DNA from: Aquatica leii
Lineage: Eukaryota > Arthropoda > Insecta > Coleoptera > Lampyridae
DNA: 64,000 bases
Assembly: GCA_035610365.1 (NCBI GenBank)
Contig: CM069432.1
Span: 111,619,529-111,683,528, forward strand
Direction: 5' to 3'
Below the pieces are notes generated by a model. That model saw only the letters and a list, made by a program, of their open reading frames with translations. It did no database searches and was not told the origin of the DNA. This document shows, piece by piece, positions 44,991 through 56,009 of the stretch; within the stretch, counting starts at the first letter, position 1; each line of letters begins with the position of its first letter. The position numbers were made by a program, and so were the translations under genes.

Positions 44991-46270
44991 TTTGAATTCT
45001 AACATTTTCTACAATAATTTCCATTCCCGAGTTTTTTTTTGTTTTTTAATTATAATTTTAATTTTGGAGATATTCTAATACATATTCAATTGTTCCGTAA
45101 TAAAAAAATTAATTGTTAATTACAACTAAAAATGAAAATTTACGTTTTTTTATGTAAAGATTACACGGATTTTTTTTATTTCATCTTAATTTTTTTTGTG
45201 TTATAACATATTATGGATACAAGTTTTCAATTATTATGCTTTAATTAACTATTAAATACTTAAATATTACTTAAATATGCGCCTAGTATGATAATATATG
45301 TCCAGCGAAACGCTAGAAAAATGAAATGCGGCAAAAAGCCCGCTTGCGTGCACAAGCGTGATTATACGAAGCGAGTGTACTCAAACGTTCAAACCCAAAG
45401 TTATTCAATGTCACATGACTGTCAACAATTCTATAAAAAAAACATTACGTATCGAATTGCGTTTTATTATAAACGCAAATTAGAAAAACGATAAAACAAT
45501 ACACTACACATCAATTAAAACCATGGATATTGTGGATAGTTATAATTCTTTACTTAAAATATAACGCCAACACACAACAGCATATATCACCATTGGTATC
45601 ACCTATTACACAATCGCAAAAACTAGTAATGTTTGTCTCAAAACTTGTAAGAAAGTTTTTAGAGAAACGAAAAAGCTGAATACATGTAGGTATTCATTCA
45701 TATAATACATACAATTTTAAATAATTTAAATTGTTGCAAAAATATTTATGATATGAGACAAATTGATTTAATTTTATTAGAACATGAAATAAATAAACAC
45801 TCCAATAATATTTACGTTTTGAATTTTATGAAACGTAAATTATGCAATTTATCAAAAACGGTTTTTTAAGTTAACTTTTAAAAATTTTAAAAACGTTTTG
45901 TGGTAACACGTGTGCAATTACGAGTTCAATATATATTACAATAACTAAGATTTTTGATGTTTTTAAAACTTTTAACTACACGAACACATATGTAAGAACG
46001 TTTAAAATCTTTGTCGTAAAATTTTTAGACAACTACAAGTTTTCTATAATTTTATTCTACAAGATTTCTTCAGTCAACGCTACAAGTTAAAAAAAATGTA
46101 ATACTAATTTTATGTGTATAATTTAGTGGATACTGGTGGATACTATCCTTTACATGTGTTGACGTTTTGAACACATGTTGTGGTTATTTTTAGGTTAGGT
46201 TTATTCTATTTTAGATCCAATTTATAGTAATTATGTAAATACAAGAAAAAATATACCGAATACATCGAAA
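44991..46270. other. Intergenic DNA upstream of ALG12
   Basis: AT-rich. No gene or element is recognised. The last 150 bases hold the likely ALG12 transcription start and 5' untranslated region; a TTTTAG at about 46215 could be a leader splice acceptor. Confidence 0.4.
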
Positions 46271-49200
46271 ATGTCGCAAATAATGATGATTATAGCTGCT
46301 GCACATCTTGTTTATTGCCCATTTACGAAAGTTGAAGAAAGTTTTAATTTACAAGCAATGCATGATATTTTATACCACAAACTTAATCTATCTGCTGTAA
46401 TTTAATGCATTTGAATTGTTAGAACAGTTTTATAACTGTATAATTTTTAGTACGATCATCACGATTTTCCTGGTGTAGTTCCAAGAACATTTATAGGACC
46501 TCTATTCATTTCGATTTTGGTATCGCCTTTTGCAGCACTGATTCAATACTTTGAATTAAATAAATTCTGGGCTCAATACTTAGGTAATTAAATTACTTGA
46601 ATTTCATTGATTGTATTATGTTTAACTTTTAGTTAGAGCAGCATTAGGTGGGTGTGTTATAACATCATTTCATATCTTAAGTAAATCGTTAGAAAACGTC
46701 TTTGGTTCTACATGGTTGCAATGGTTTATTGCCATAACTGTAACACAAAGCCATTTTATGTTTTACTTGACTCGACCGTTACCAAATATTTTTGCTTTAC
46801 CTTTAGGTATATTTTATTATTCATAATTTCTAAATACTCAATATGGTGCTGTTAAAATGTATAAAATTTATATTAGCTCCTGCTCCACAATAATTTTTGA
46901 GTCTATAGATATGATTTTCAAGTTTAAATGCACAAGTTTATGTGAAATTACGTAGTGCTAGCAGCAAGGTATTATAGCTTCAACATTTTTTTTGTTTAGG
47001 TATTTTTTTCTAGCTAATATGTTATATGTTAACAGTGGCTTGTATTATTTTATTAATCTTTGATTTTATACATATTATTCAGTTAAACTTCGTTTAAAAA
47101 TTATAAAATGCATTGCAAAAAAAAGAAATTATAGCTCGAATATACTTCTCTCTTTCACTTTACTACTCTCCAGTTGTTTGTTTTTATTTTAATCAAATCA
47201 TCTATGTATTGCATCCATTTCCTTATTGGCCTGTCTTGTATGTTTTTCACCACCACTATATTCTATCAATCTTAAATTTTAGTAACTATATCTGCCTTTT
47301 AGTCAAATGCATTTAATTCTTTATTAATTTTTTTTACTGAGCACTGCTCCTTTCCACCTTGGAGGTTTCGTTTAGTTTCCTTATTGATCTGTTTCGCCTG
47401 TTTCTGATTACTTCTATAACTAGTACTAATTTTATCTATCTTTCTTCTTTAGTTCTTGTTATACATATATTGTGTCTATTTTAACTCTCGTTTTTTTAAT
47501 CTCAGTTACTATATCTGACTTTTAGTCAAATTTATTTCGTTATATCTGTTTTTTTTTCGCAGAGCATTGCACTTTCCCGCCTTAGGAACTTCGTTTTGAC
47601 ACTTCCTTTTGTAATCGTTGGGTTTATAATAGTCTCATGGACAACGTAGTTTTAGTTTTCTCCAAGCATTCAGCGTTACCCTTATTTCGATTTCATCTTT
47701 ATAGTTCTCATAATGTGTTACCTGCGCTCCTAAATACACGAACTTATCTATATTTTCACAAAAATATTCCTTGCTTTCGAGTCTGATTTCTAGGTTACTT
47801 TTTCTGTCTCCTAACCGTTGTTCCATTTTCGTAAACTTTGAGTCCCCAGTTCTCGCGCCTTTATAAGTTCTTTTATTTACAAACAACTATTAACATAGAC
47901 ATATTCAGCATAGATGTAACTTATTCACCGATCCAATCTTCGTCAAAACGTTTTAGTTCATCACATGCAGTACTCACCTAACACAAACTTCCAAAGTTTA
48001 CAACATACTATTCTTAAATCCACTTTCTTTTCTGCTAACAACAGTAATGTCATGTACTCGATTCTTAAAGTAGAATTTAGATTTTATTATAGTTTGACCC
48101 AACGAAAGAAGTTTTTTTTTTAATTTATCAATTCTAACAATAAAATTGACTTAAAGTTTTCGGTGCTCAGTGTTTACAAAATCATTTGTATGAAAACTGA
48201 AAGGAAGAAGAATAGTTTTCTATGGTTTTCTTTCCACATTATATTTTTGTCATTTTAATAGCACCAAGATTTATTTAAATTTGTTTTTTTTTGTATTTAA
48301 TAAAAATTCATTTTAGTTTTGTTAGCTGTGAATGGATGGGTGAATAATAACAACAAAGCGTTTATTGGCTTTTCTGCAGCGGCTATAATCATATTTCGAG
48401 CGGAATTAGCCTTATTTTTAGGATTACTTTTGCTATACGATCTAATTTTTAGAAGGATTACACTTAAAGAGTAAGATAATGTAACATAATAAACTTAGAA
48501 TAAGCTACAGATTAAATAACGTTCTTTTAGATTAATTCTAATTTCCATACCGTCCGCATTTGGGTTTCTTTCTCTTACTGTGATTATTGACTCAATTTTT
48601 TGGAATCGACCTCTTTGGCCAGAAGGCGAAGTTCTTTGGTTTAATACCGTATTAAATCGGAGTTCTGATTATGGGGTATGCTTTTAAATTTGTTCTGAAA
48701 CATTTTAACAAACACTTATTTTTTTGATAGACATCTCCATTTTTATGGTACTTTTACTCGGCAATTCCAAGGGGATTAGCCTCTTCGGTGTTGTTGGTTC
48801 CTCTAGGAGCAGCATTAGATAGTAGAGTACGAAAATTGCTCATACCATCATTGTTGTTTGTTTTATTATATTCTTTTTTACCTCATAAAGAATTAAGATT
48901 TATTATCTACGTGTTCCCATTGTTGAATGTGGCAGCAGCTACAGCTTGTCATAGAATGTATGGTTTATAAATATTGTTATAAAAAAATCAGTTGTATAAT
49001 TACAGTTGGGAAAATCGTGAGAAATCACCACTGCAACATTTACTATCTTATGGAATCTGCGGGCATTTACTTTTAAATGCTTTATTTACAATATTTTTAT
49101 TAGCAATTTCCAGTACAAACTATCCAGGTGGAGCAGCTATGTCTCGTATACACCGAATTGCGAAAGATGAACCAGTTGTTATTTTACATATTGATAATTT

Positions 49201-51140
49201 GGCAGCTCAAACAGGAGTATCCAGATTTACACAGATACATCCTAACTGGACGTAAGTGTTATTTGTTAGAAATTATTGATATCCTTGTATTACATGTTTT
49301 TAAAACAAATATGTAATTGGTTAATTATATTTTCAGATACTGTAAAATTGAAAATATTGTGCCAGGAAGTAAACAAAGTTTTACATATACACATTTGATA
49401 GCCGAAGGAAAAAGTAAATTTTCTAATAAATTGAAACCATATTCTAGAACTCATAACATCGTGGACACTATTGAAGCATTTCATCAAATATCATTTGATT
49501 ATCTCACAATGTCACCTGTCAAAATTAAAACTAAGCCTGTTCTGTACATCTTAAGAAGAAAAGATAACTACGAGGAATTCCTGGAGGTGAATGGTGAAGA
49601 AGATTTAAATGATGAAGAACACAGCGATTTAGATTCTGTTTCTGAATCAACTGAATTTCAGATAGGCGGAATCAAAGATAATGTTAAACAAGTAATAAAA
49701 GAATTTAAAGAAGAAATGGTAAATAAACCCCAGTTTCCTGAAAAGGAAAGGTTGTCTAGGGTTATTAGAAAAGATAGTATAGAAAGTAATTCAAAATACG
49801 ACAAAAAATCGAACGAAGTTAAAATACACGTAGACGAATCTGATACGTCTCAAAAAGTAGGCATTAAAAATTCAATGAAAAAATTAATCAAGGAACTTAA
49901 AGAAGAAGAGAGAAGCGAAAGTGGAACAGATGAAACAGGCGAGTTTAAGGAAAAAGGCTCTCGAGAAAAATTTAAAACTTTTAAGCAAAATAAACTTTTG
50001 ACAAAGGATAACCTGGAAGATAAGCAACCAGTCTTAACGAAAAAAACGTTGAAGGAATATCAAATAAAAGAACCGTTTGAAATTGACGGTAATATAAATA
50101 GTAAAGACAAATTAAGAGATAAATCTTTACAAGAGAATCTCGACAGTACCAAAGAATACAATACAAAAAGAAAGCTTAAGCATCCACCATTGAGAGAATT
50201 AACTCAAATTGATATAACATATAGAGATGAAAATAAAAATGACTTTTTAGAAGAGAATAATGTAGATGATAAACTATCGGATTTTGGCGTAGATAATAGT
50301 ATTAGCAACACAAATGTAGATACATGTGGTGACAATATGTGTGAATTCTTAAACTACAAAGTCGAAGAAAAAATCGATAAAGAAATCGATTTATACAATG
50401 TTACAGAAAGTAAACGCATCATTTTGGACAATCAAAAAGATGTACAAGGGGTTAAAGAAAGTATTAAAAAAGTTATAAACGATTTTAAAAAAAGGAAAAT
50501 GGAAAATATTTCTGCAGAGATGAGCAAAGAGAATGATCAACATTTAAGTGGAACAAAAGAATTGATAAAAAGTATCATTAAAGAAGAAAAGGAAAATTTG
50601 GAAAAAGAAGAATTAGCAAAAATACAAGAAGACATTTTAAATGTTATTGACACTAATCCAAACATTATTAATAAAAATCTTATTAAAGACAAAGTGAAAG
50701 AAGCTTTTCTTTCATATAATCCAAGTATTTCTGATGTAAGTATAGATACAAAGAAATCACCGAAAATTAAGCTACCAACTCTTCGAAAAGCGTCTTTAGA
50801 GTACGTAGTAACAAAAGAAAACTTAAAAATAAAATTGAAAAATACTGTTTTTCAAAGTGCAGTTGATGAACACGAAGCTGAATCTTTTTTGAAGCTGAAA
50901 AATGATAATGATCAAACAGTTGAAATTATGTCTGAAGAATCCGAAGAAAATTATAATACACCGAGTATTACATCTGATGAAACTGTTGCATTTTATCAGA
51001 GGCCAGAAGAAAATGATGAAGAATCTGTATCAGACTTTCACAAACAATTTGAGGAGGCAAATAAACAAATTGAAAGAATTATACGATCAATAGATGATAT
51101 TTTTGATAATGTAGTTGATGAAAACGCTGAACAAAATTAG
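46271..51140 (+). CDS. ALG12: ALG12, dolichyl-P-Man:Man7GlcNAc2-PP-dolichol alpha-1,6-mannosyltransferase, with long C-terminal extension
   Basis: This enzyme adds the eighth mannose to the lipid-linked oligosaccharide in the ER lumen for N-glycosylation (GT22 family, multi-pass membrane protein). Eight exons join cleanly: 46271-46396, 46451-46583, 46633-46806, 48317-48470, 48531-48675, 48731-48957, 49006-49251, 49337-51140, giving 1002 residues. Family marks: [20 protein letters not shown] near the start, [45 protein letters not shown]-type motif as [18 protein letters not shown], and [12 protein letters not shown]. The normal domain ends near residue 480 (PVLYILRR). The remaining 520 residues, all in the last exon, are Lys/Glu/Asp-rich and contain four copies of a 16-residue motif. 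Intron 3 (1.5 kb) carries a LINE relic. No breaks were found. Confidence 0.93.
47280..47620. repeat. Tandem duplication in ALG12 intron 3
   Basis: 47280-47400 and 47504-47620 are diverged direct repeats. Shared words are ACTATATCTG, CTTTTAGTCAAAT and AGCA then TTTCC(A/C)CCTT in the same order. Confidence 0.6.
47635..47886 (-). pseudogene. Non-LTR retrotransposon (LINE) reverse-transcriptase fragment
   Basis: The minus-strand frame contains [20 protein letters not shown] and [17 protein letters not shown]. The pattern FxYLGxxVT...EI..RI..A is the conserved stretch after the palm in insect LINE reverse transcriptases. Only about 80 residues are preserved, antisense in ALG12 intron 3. The 3'-ward sequence is decayed. 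Confidence 0.65.
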
Positions 51141-51286
51141 AGAATGCATTGTAAATATTTGTTAGATTTTGTGAGATTTGAAGTGAATTTTGTTGGTATG
51201 TTAATACGAATAACTTTACTGTAAACACGGGACTTTATAAATATTATAAGACTGTATTATTGTTAAATTGGTCATAACTGTACATA

Positions 51287-51326
51287 AATAAATTATAATA
51301 TAGGTATATTAGTTATTTATAATAAA
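51287..51326 (+). terminator. ALG12 polyadenylation signals
   Basis: AATAAA at 51287-51292 and 51321-51326, 147-186 bp after the stop codon. Confidence 0.6.
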
Positions 51327-51336
51327 GCTGTGGCTT

Positions 51337-51558
51337 CTAATCACTCTTGTCATATTTTAAAAAAATCCGTTTTATAACATCTTGGTGGGCATTAGATTTC
51401 GTGCATTTGTAGAAATAGTGAAATACAAATGCCTGTGAAAGATTATCGGGAAACTGCGACAACGGTATATTAACCGAAAATAAACAGTCAAACTTTTGTT
51501 TCTTTATAGATATTCTATAGCTTCGCAAACTAGTCCTAACAAACCTCTTATATAACAT
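51337..51558 (-). CDS. Possible small gene, 73 residues
   Basis: ATG to stop on the minus strand, tail to tail with ALG12. It begins MLYKRFVRTSLRSYRISIKK, arginine-rich without acids, which could be a mitochondrial presequence. It continues SQFPDNLSQAFVFHYFYKC and ends FLKYDKSD. No family is recognised and no clear poly(A) signal or splice context was found. It may be chance. Confidence 0.3.
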   Translation of the reverse strand: MLYKRFVRTSLRSYRISIKKQKFDCLFSVNIPLSQFPDNLSQAFVFHYFYKCTKSNAHQDVIKRIFLKYDKSD

Positions 51559-51838
51559 ATCAATATTAAATTATTGTTCTCGAGGACATTACTTGATGTC
51601 TATGCCTTCTTGCGACTTTGCTCTACACTTTTTAAACTTGTCGCTCTCACACATAAACAATGATCCTATTAATATATCAAAAACTATGAAACAGTAATTT
51701 TCTTTATATGAAATATGTCATTAATTTATTCGACTTAAAACAAATTTTAAAAATAAGACAGCAATAGGTTTCTAAATATGACGCTATCATTCTTATTAAA
51801 CACAAATGCATTTTAAAAATTGAGTCATTACTAATAAG
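51559..51838. other. Non-coding
   Basis: Nothing recognisable was seen here apart from a possible 5' leader of the minus-strand small frame. Confidence 0.3.
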
Positions 51839-52936
51839 TAGAGAGCGGAATATATGCAAAGTGCATATAGATGCATATATTGCATATTTTTGCTTATTTG
51901 AAACAACATTGCATATTTAAGTTAAACACGATTTATTTTGCATATTCTAAAAATAAATTAATATGAAATTTTAAAATTTCACTGTCTTACAATAAATTAG
52001 GTCGAATTTTATAAGTTGAAACGGTATGAACGAACTCTGGACTTTCCCGTTTCTACCTAAATAACAATGCGACAAAAGATTGCATTACAATGTCATTGAA
52101 TTTGTTTCTGAAATTGAGGGGTTTTTCAAGAAAAAGATTATTAGCGTAGTATTCAAAATACGTATTGTTAAATAATATTTACGTAGAAACAATTTCTAAA
52201 AATAAAGTAGGTACCTACCTGCTTTAAAGAGGCTAATATTATTTTTTCCGTTTTCCGCAAACATTTGTTTAAAGTAAACGTAATATCGTAATAGTGCTTT
52301 TGAAGTGTTTTGTATATTTTGCATTAAAATATGTCTACGATTCAAAAAAGTGCTTCGATAATGTATTTTCCCGAGTTAAAGTTAAGTGGAGAGAAAGTAT
52401 TTTGCAAGGCCTGTTCTAAAATCGTAAGTTAATTCATTTTTACATTTCATTATCTTAAAATTTACGTAGGTATCAGAATTCTATATAATTCTTCGCATCA
52501 GAGCAATTTCGGAAATAAAGTTCAAGTCTCTCACATTTTTTCACGTTTTTTAAAAATATAATATCTGACTGTGTGGACTTTAAAAATTCCTGTTTGGTTT
52601 AGTAAACTCGTCAAATTGTAGCTTTTGTTGATATCAAAATAAATTTCTTTTTGGTGCTTGAACATTTTTTCTTCTACAGATTTTCTGTGAGAAGAAGTTT
52701 CAAGTCGACCAACATTTAAAAACAGTGAGTCATAAGTTGAAGCTAAAAAATAGCATATGTATTAAATGTAAATGTGTCTATTTAAGATTTTTTTTTTAAT
52801 TTTTTAGTATTTTCAATAAATATGCATTTGCATATTTAGGAAAATTTAGAGAAAATAGCTGCATATTTTTAGCAAAAGTAATGCATATATATGCGCATAT
52901 TTTGGTAATGCTTTGTTGCATATATTCCGCCCTTTA
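51839..52936 (+). mobile_element. Deleted hAT element with spliced zinc-finger remnant
   Basis: TAGAGAGCGGAATATATGCA at 51839 faces the near-perfect inverse ending TTCCGCCCTTTA at 52936, with an 8-bp duplication CTAATAAG (51831-51838, 52937-52944). TGCATAT words fill both subterminal regions. The ATG at 52331 begins a 31-residue exon ending FCKACSKI before GTAAGT (52423). A second exon from 52680 (after CTACAG) reads IFCEKKFQVDQHLKTVSHK in the same frame. Joined, these make a BED-like C-x2-C...H-x4-H finger as in hAT transposases. The catalytic part is missing, so it is non-autonomous. Confidence 0.8.
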
Positions 52937-52944
52937 CTAATAAG

Positions 52945-53287
52945 CATGGGACTCAAAAGAAGCAAAGACACTGTTCTATTCTTGATATCTTTGATGCAAT
53001 TTCGGCGATGAACATTTACACAAAAATAATTTTTTAGAACTGTATGAGAACAATGGCGTAGAGAACTGAAGTTATAATTTATCATAAAAGAGAATTGAAG
53101 TGTCACCATTTTATAATAAGAAAGGTGGACTGAAACAAAGCCGTTATTTTTACTTGAACCGGAATTTAAATTTGTAATAAATAGTATTTATCGAACAATC
53201 GGTCCTATTCTAATTCACATCGTTAAAAGTTAGCGCTCGCTAATATTAACGATATCGCTAGATCGCCTAAATGCTTTTTTTTGTACT
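52945..53287. other. Non-coding
   Basis: No supported gene. A short imperfect fold-back lies at 53215-53265 around GCTCGCTAATATTAACG. Confidence 0.3.
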
Positions 53288-53535
53288 GTCATCATCGCAA
53301 ACGTCAATATTTCTTCGTTAATGTAGTTACTAATGGGCGCAAAAAGTAAAAGTAGAAATCCACATATAAAACTCTAAGTGTTCAATTCAATTATTATATT
53401 AGAACGAGTATGTAACAGGTGGAACAGTCATTTAAAAAATCTTAAAATTCAGTTTGAATTTAAAAAAGACGATGTTAAAGTCAATCTCAAATTTGACAGA
53501 TTTAATAATAAATGTAGTACCAACATTATATTTTT
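53288..53535 (+). repeat. Dispersed repeat, copy at 53.3 kb
   Basis: Reverse-oriented partner of 9195-9435. On the plus strand it keeps SRNPHIK, ERVCNRW and KFDRFNNKCSTNIIFL with one internal stop. Confidence 0.6.
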
Positions 53536-54285
53536 GGTAATTTAAAGAAGACTAATTTTACATAAGGCAATATAAAGTAATTTACATGCATCTATAGGCA
53601 ATTTAAGCAATAGAAATCATTATACGTATCCCTAATAGCACACAAGGTCTGTGGGACGTCCATGGACCTTTAACGGATGTTCACGAAACGTTTTCTACAA
53701 AACGTACATTGGAAAAAATATTATTTGTCCATTGCAAAAACATTAGAAGCAGAGCTATCTATCGTAATTGTCTGCAGTATATTGGATGACAGGTAAATAT
53801 CATTAGTCATGTTTATACGTTAGTGGTAAAATATAAGCATAATTGCATTGCGGACTATTTCTTTCATCTTTAACATGTACTTTCTTGCTTACAGGGCATT
53901 TTTAAAAGAATAAGTAACAGAAAGGATTTTAATGATACGACGAAAAGAACTCTTCGAAATTAAATTTGTTGTCTCAGAAGACACTGTAACAAAATTTTTA
54001 TAGCCAATGTTTATTACCTACTAAATACTCTAATATTCAGATTCGCACTTAAATTTTGATCGAACCTAGAAAAGGAGTTATAATCGAGGTCAGAAGCGTT
54101 ACTATTAAGATTCAATAGAGATTAGTTGCATTCTTTATATTTATTACAAAAATTATATTCTGATTATAACAAATAATTTAAAAGTTTTAAGGTAGATTTA
54201 AATGGTTGCAATTTATTACCTGATGCTGACTGCCAATTAAGATTATACAGTCGAAACAATAATTGTAGTTAGTTTTTATAAATAC
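53536..54285. other. Non-coding, possible decayed transposon
   Basis: Two splice-bounded open bits (about 53739-53790 and 53896-53996) could be remains of a Harbinger-like gene but are too short to call. Confidence 0.3.
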
Positions 54286-54710
54286 TGAAACGTTCCAGAA
54301 ATTATTCTCAAGTTCGAGAGCCTTCACGAAGCTTTTATCTATTTCGAGAACGTTCACCGAAAGATATAGAAAACTCTCGAACGTTTGGCCAAAATGTATA
54401 AATGCGGTACAAACAAGTCAGTTATTTTCAGTAATTCAATGTCGCCATGTGTTAAGAAGATTATTCAAGTTTAAATAAATAAGTGATTAACGCGTGTCTA
54501 GATAAATGCGACTAATTAATACCGTGCGTGACTAAACAACAATTAGTGTTTAAATAAATTGAAGTTATCCGCAGACGTTATCTTTCGAGTAAGGCTATAT
54601 AAATTAGCGTAAGTGTTTTTATTAAATATCCTTAGATTTAATTCTTAGTTTTAAACGTGTACATATTTTTAGTAAAAATTAATTAGTTTTAATAATCGTT
54701 ATAATACAAA
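54286..54710 (+). repeat. Isolated LTR of the copy 1/2 gypsy family
   Basis: TGAAACGTTCCAGAAATTAT starts an LTR colinear with those of copies 1 and 2: GTGTTAAGAAGATTATTCAA, then GTAAGTGTTTTTATTAAATA, ending before TTTGGATGAC, which resembles a decayed primer-binding site. No internal region follows. It contains a perfect TTCGAGAACGTTC (54343-54355). Confidence 0.8.
54343..54355. promoter_or_regulatory. Three-unit heat-shock-element-like motif in LTR
   Basis: TTCGAGAACGTTC fits TTCnnGAAnnTTC exactly. Function is inferred from the consensus only. Confidence 0.45.
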
Positions 54711-54926
54711 TTTGGATGACATTTTTTTAAATGATTATTATTTAATTTAAAGGTGTTTGGTGGAATGCATTACCAAAAAATTCATTCAAGATGGGAGAAG
54801 AAGACGAGATTAAGTTATGACTCAGTAAGTCAGAAGAAGGGAGATGAAGTAAATGTTAGAATCAGAATAAGAGCTACAAGATTTTTTTGTGGTTGTAAGG
54901 GTGTAAGGTCCTTGTAATTCCTCCAC

Positions 54927-55015
54927 TGTTAACATCCCAAAATTAAAACACAACACTTGCACAAATAATTGCTTTATTAAGTTTTATACAAAATAACGCG
55001 TGATATCATTGTACA
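54927..55015 (-). repeat. Distal half of a minus-strand LTR, split by gypsy 3
   Basis: On the minus strand the LTR starts TGTAAC at 61928, is interrupted at the GTACA target by gypsy 3, resumes here with ATGATATCACGCG and AATAAAGC, and ends TTAACA at 54927. The polypurine tract AAAGGGGGAGGA and a coding tail precede it at 61929-62157. Confidence 0.5.
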
Positions 55016-55271
55016 TGTTATGTTTTGTATCTATAAGTTAAGTTGGTAATAATTAAGGTGGCTACGCTGCAAGCGTGGGTGTAAGCATTTTGTAAAGTTC
55101 TCACCATTGTATAAATTGTATGGCAAGTTCTCCTTAATGATTTAGGTAATACATTTAGTAGTTAAACTAAGGATTATTAACATTGTCTTGTATTAATGAT
55201 TTAGCATAAATAAACGGATTGTTCAAGAGATAACTTTAATTTGGAATCCACAATACCGGTAAAACATAACA
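55016..55271 (+). repeat. 5' LTR of gypsy 3
   Basis: 256 bp. AATAAACGG near 55207 is the likely poly(A) signal. Confidence 0.92.
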
Positions 55272-56009
55272 TTTGGCGACGAGGCGGCTGAAAGAGAAAG
55301 TTATAATTATTGGCAATAACGTAAGGAGAAGAAATACATCAAGTAAATCAATATGGCACTGATTGGGGCGATGGAGAAATTCAATATCAAATCAGACGAA
55401 TGGGCAGTCTACCAAGAGCAATTGGAACAATTTTTTGTTGTAAATGCTATAGAAGACACGCAAGTTAATAAAAGAAGAGTAGCTGCACTTCTGAGCTTAA
55501 TAGGGTCAGATACATACAAAATTCTTAGGGATTTATGTACACCATGCCCACCCAAAGATAAAACGTATGAAGAACTTTGTGCTATGTTAAAAGCACATTT
55601 TTCTCCTGCTACCTGTGTTTACTGAGAGAGAATTGATTTTTATGCAGCACAACAAGAGGTTGGTGAATCAATTAATACGTGGTATGCTAGAATACACAAT
55701 CTTGCAACAAATTGTGAATTTGGCAGCAGCTTACCAACAGTGTTAAAAGATAAATTTATCTGCGGCTTACGAAAAGGTAAAATAAGAGATCGATTATGTG
55801 AAGAAAAACCCGACAAAGTCAATTTAGAAAAATTAATGGAAATAGCAGTAAGTAAGGAAGCAGCAATAACAGCAGAAGGGAAAGAAGTAAACCTTGTAAA
55901 ATTCAATCAAGACGGGCATCATAAGAAAGAACGGCAGCAAGGTCGAAATTCTATGGAAGCATACAATGGTAACAAGGGCAAGTGGACATGCATGCGATGT
56001 GGAAATAAA

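Noticed and set aside
53739-53996. Possible Harbinger transposase remnants (RRKELFEIKFVVSEDTVTKF)
   Set aside because: Only about 40 residues resemble the family start, with a stop upstream and no catalytic motifs.
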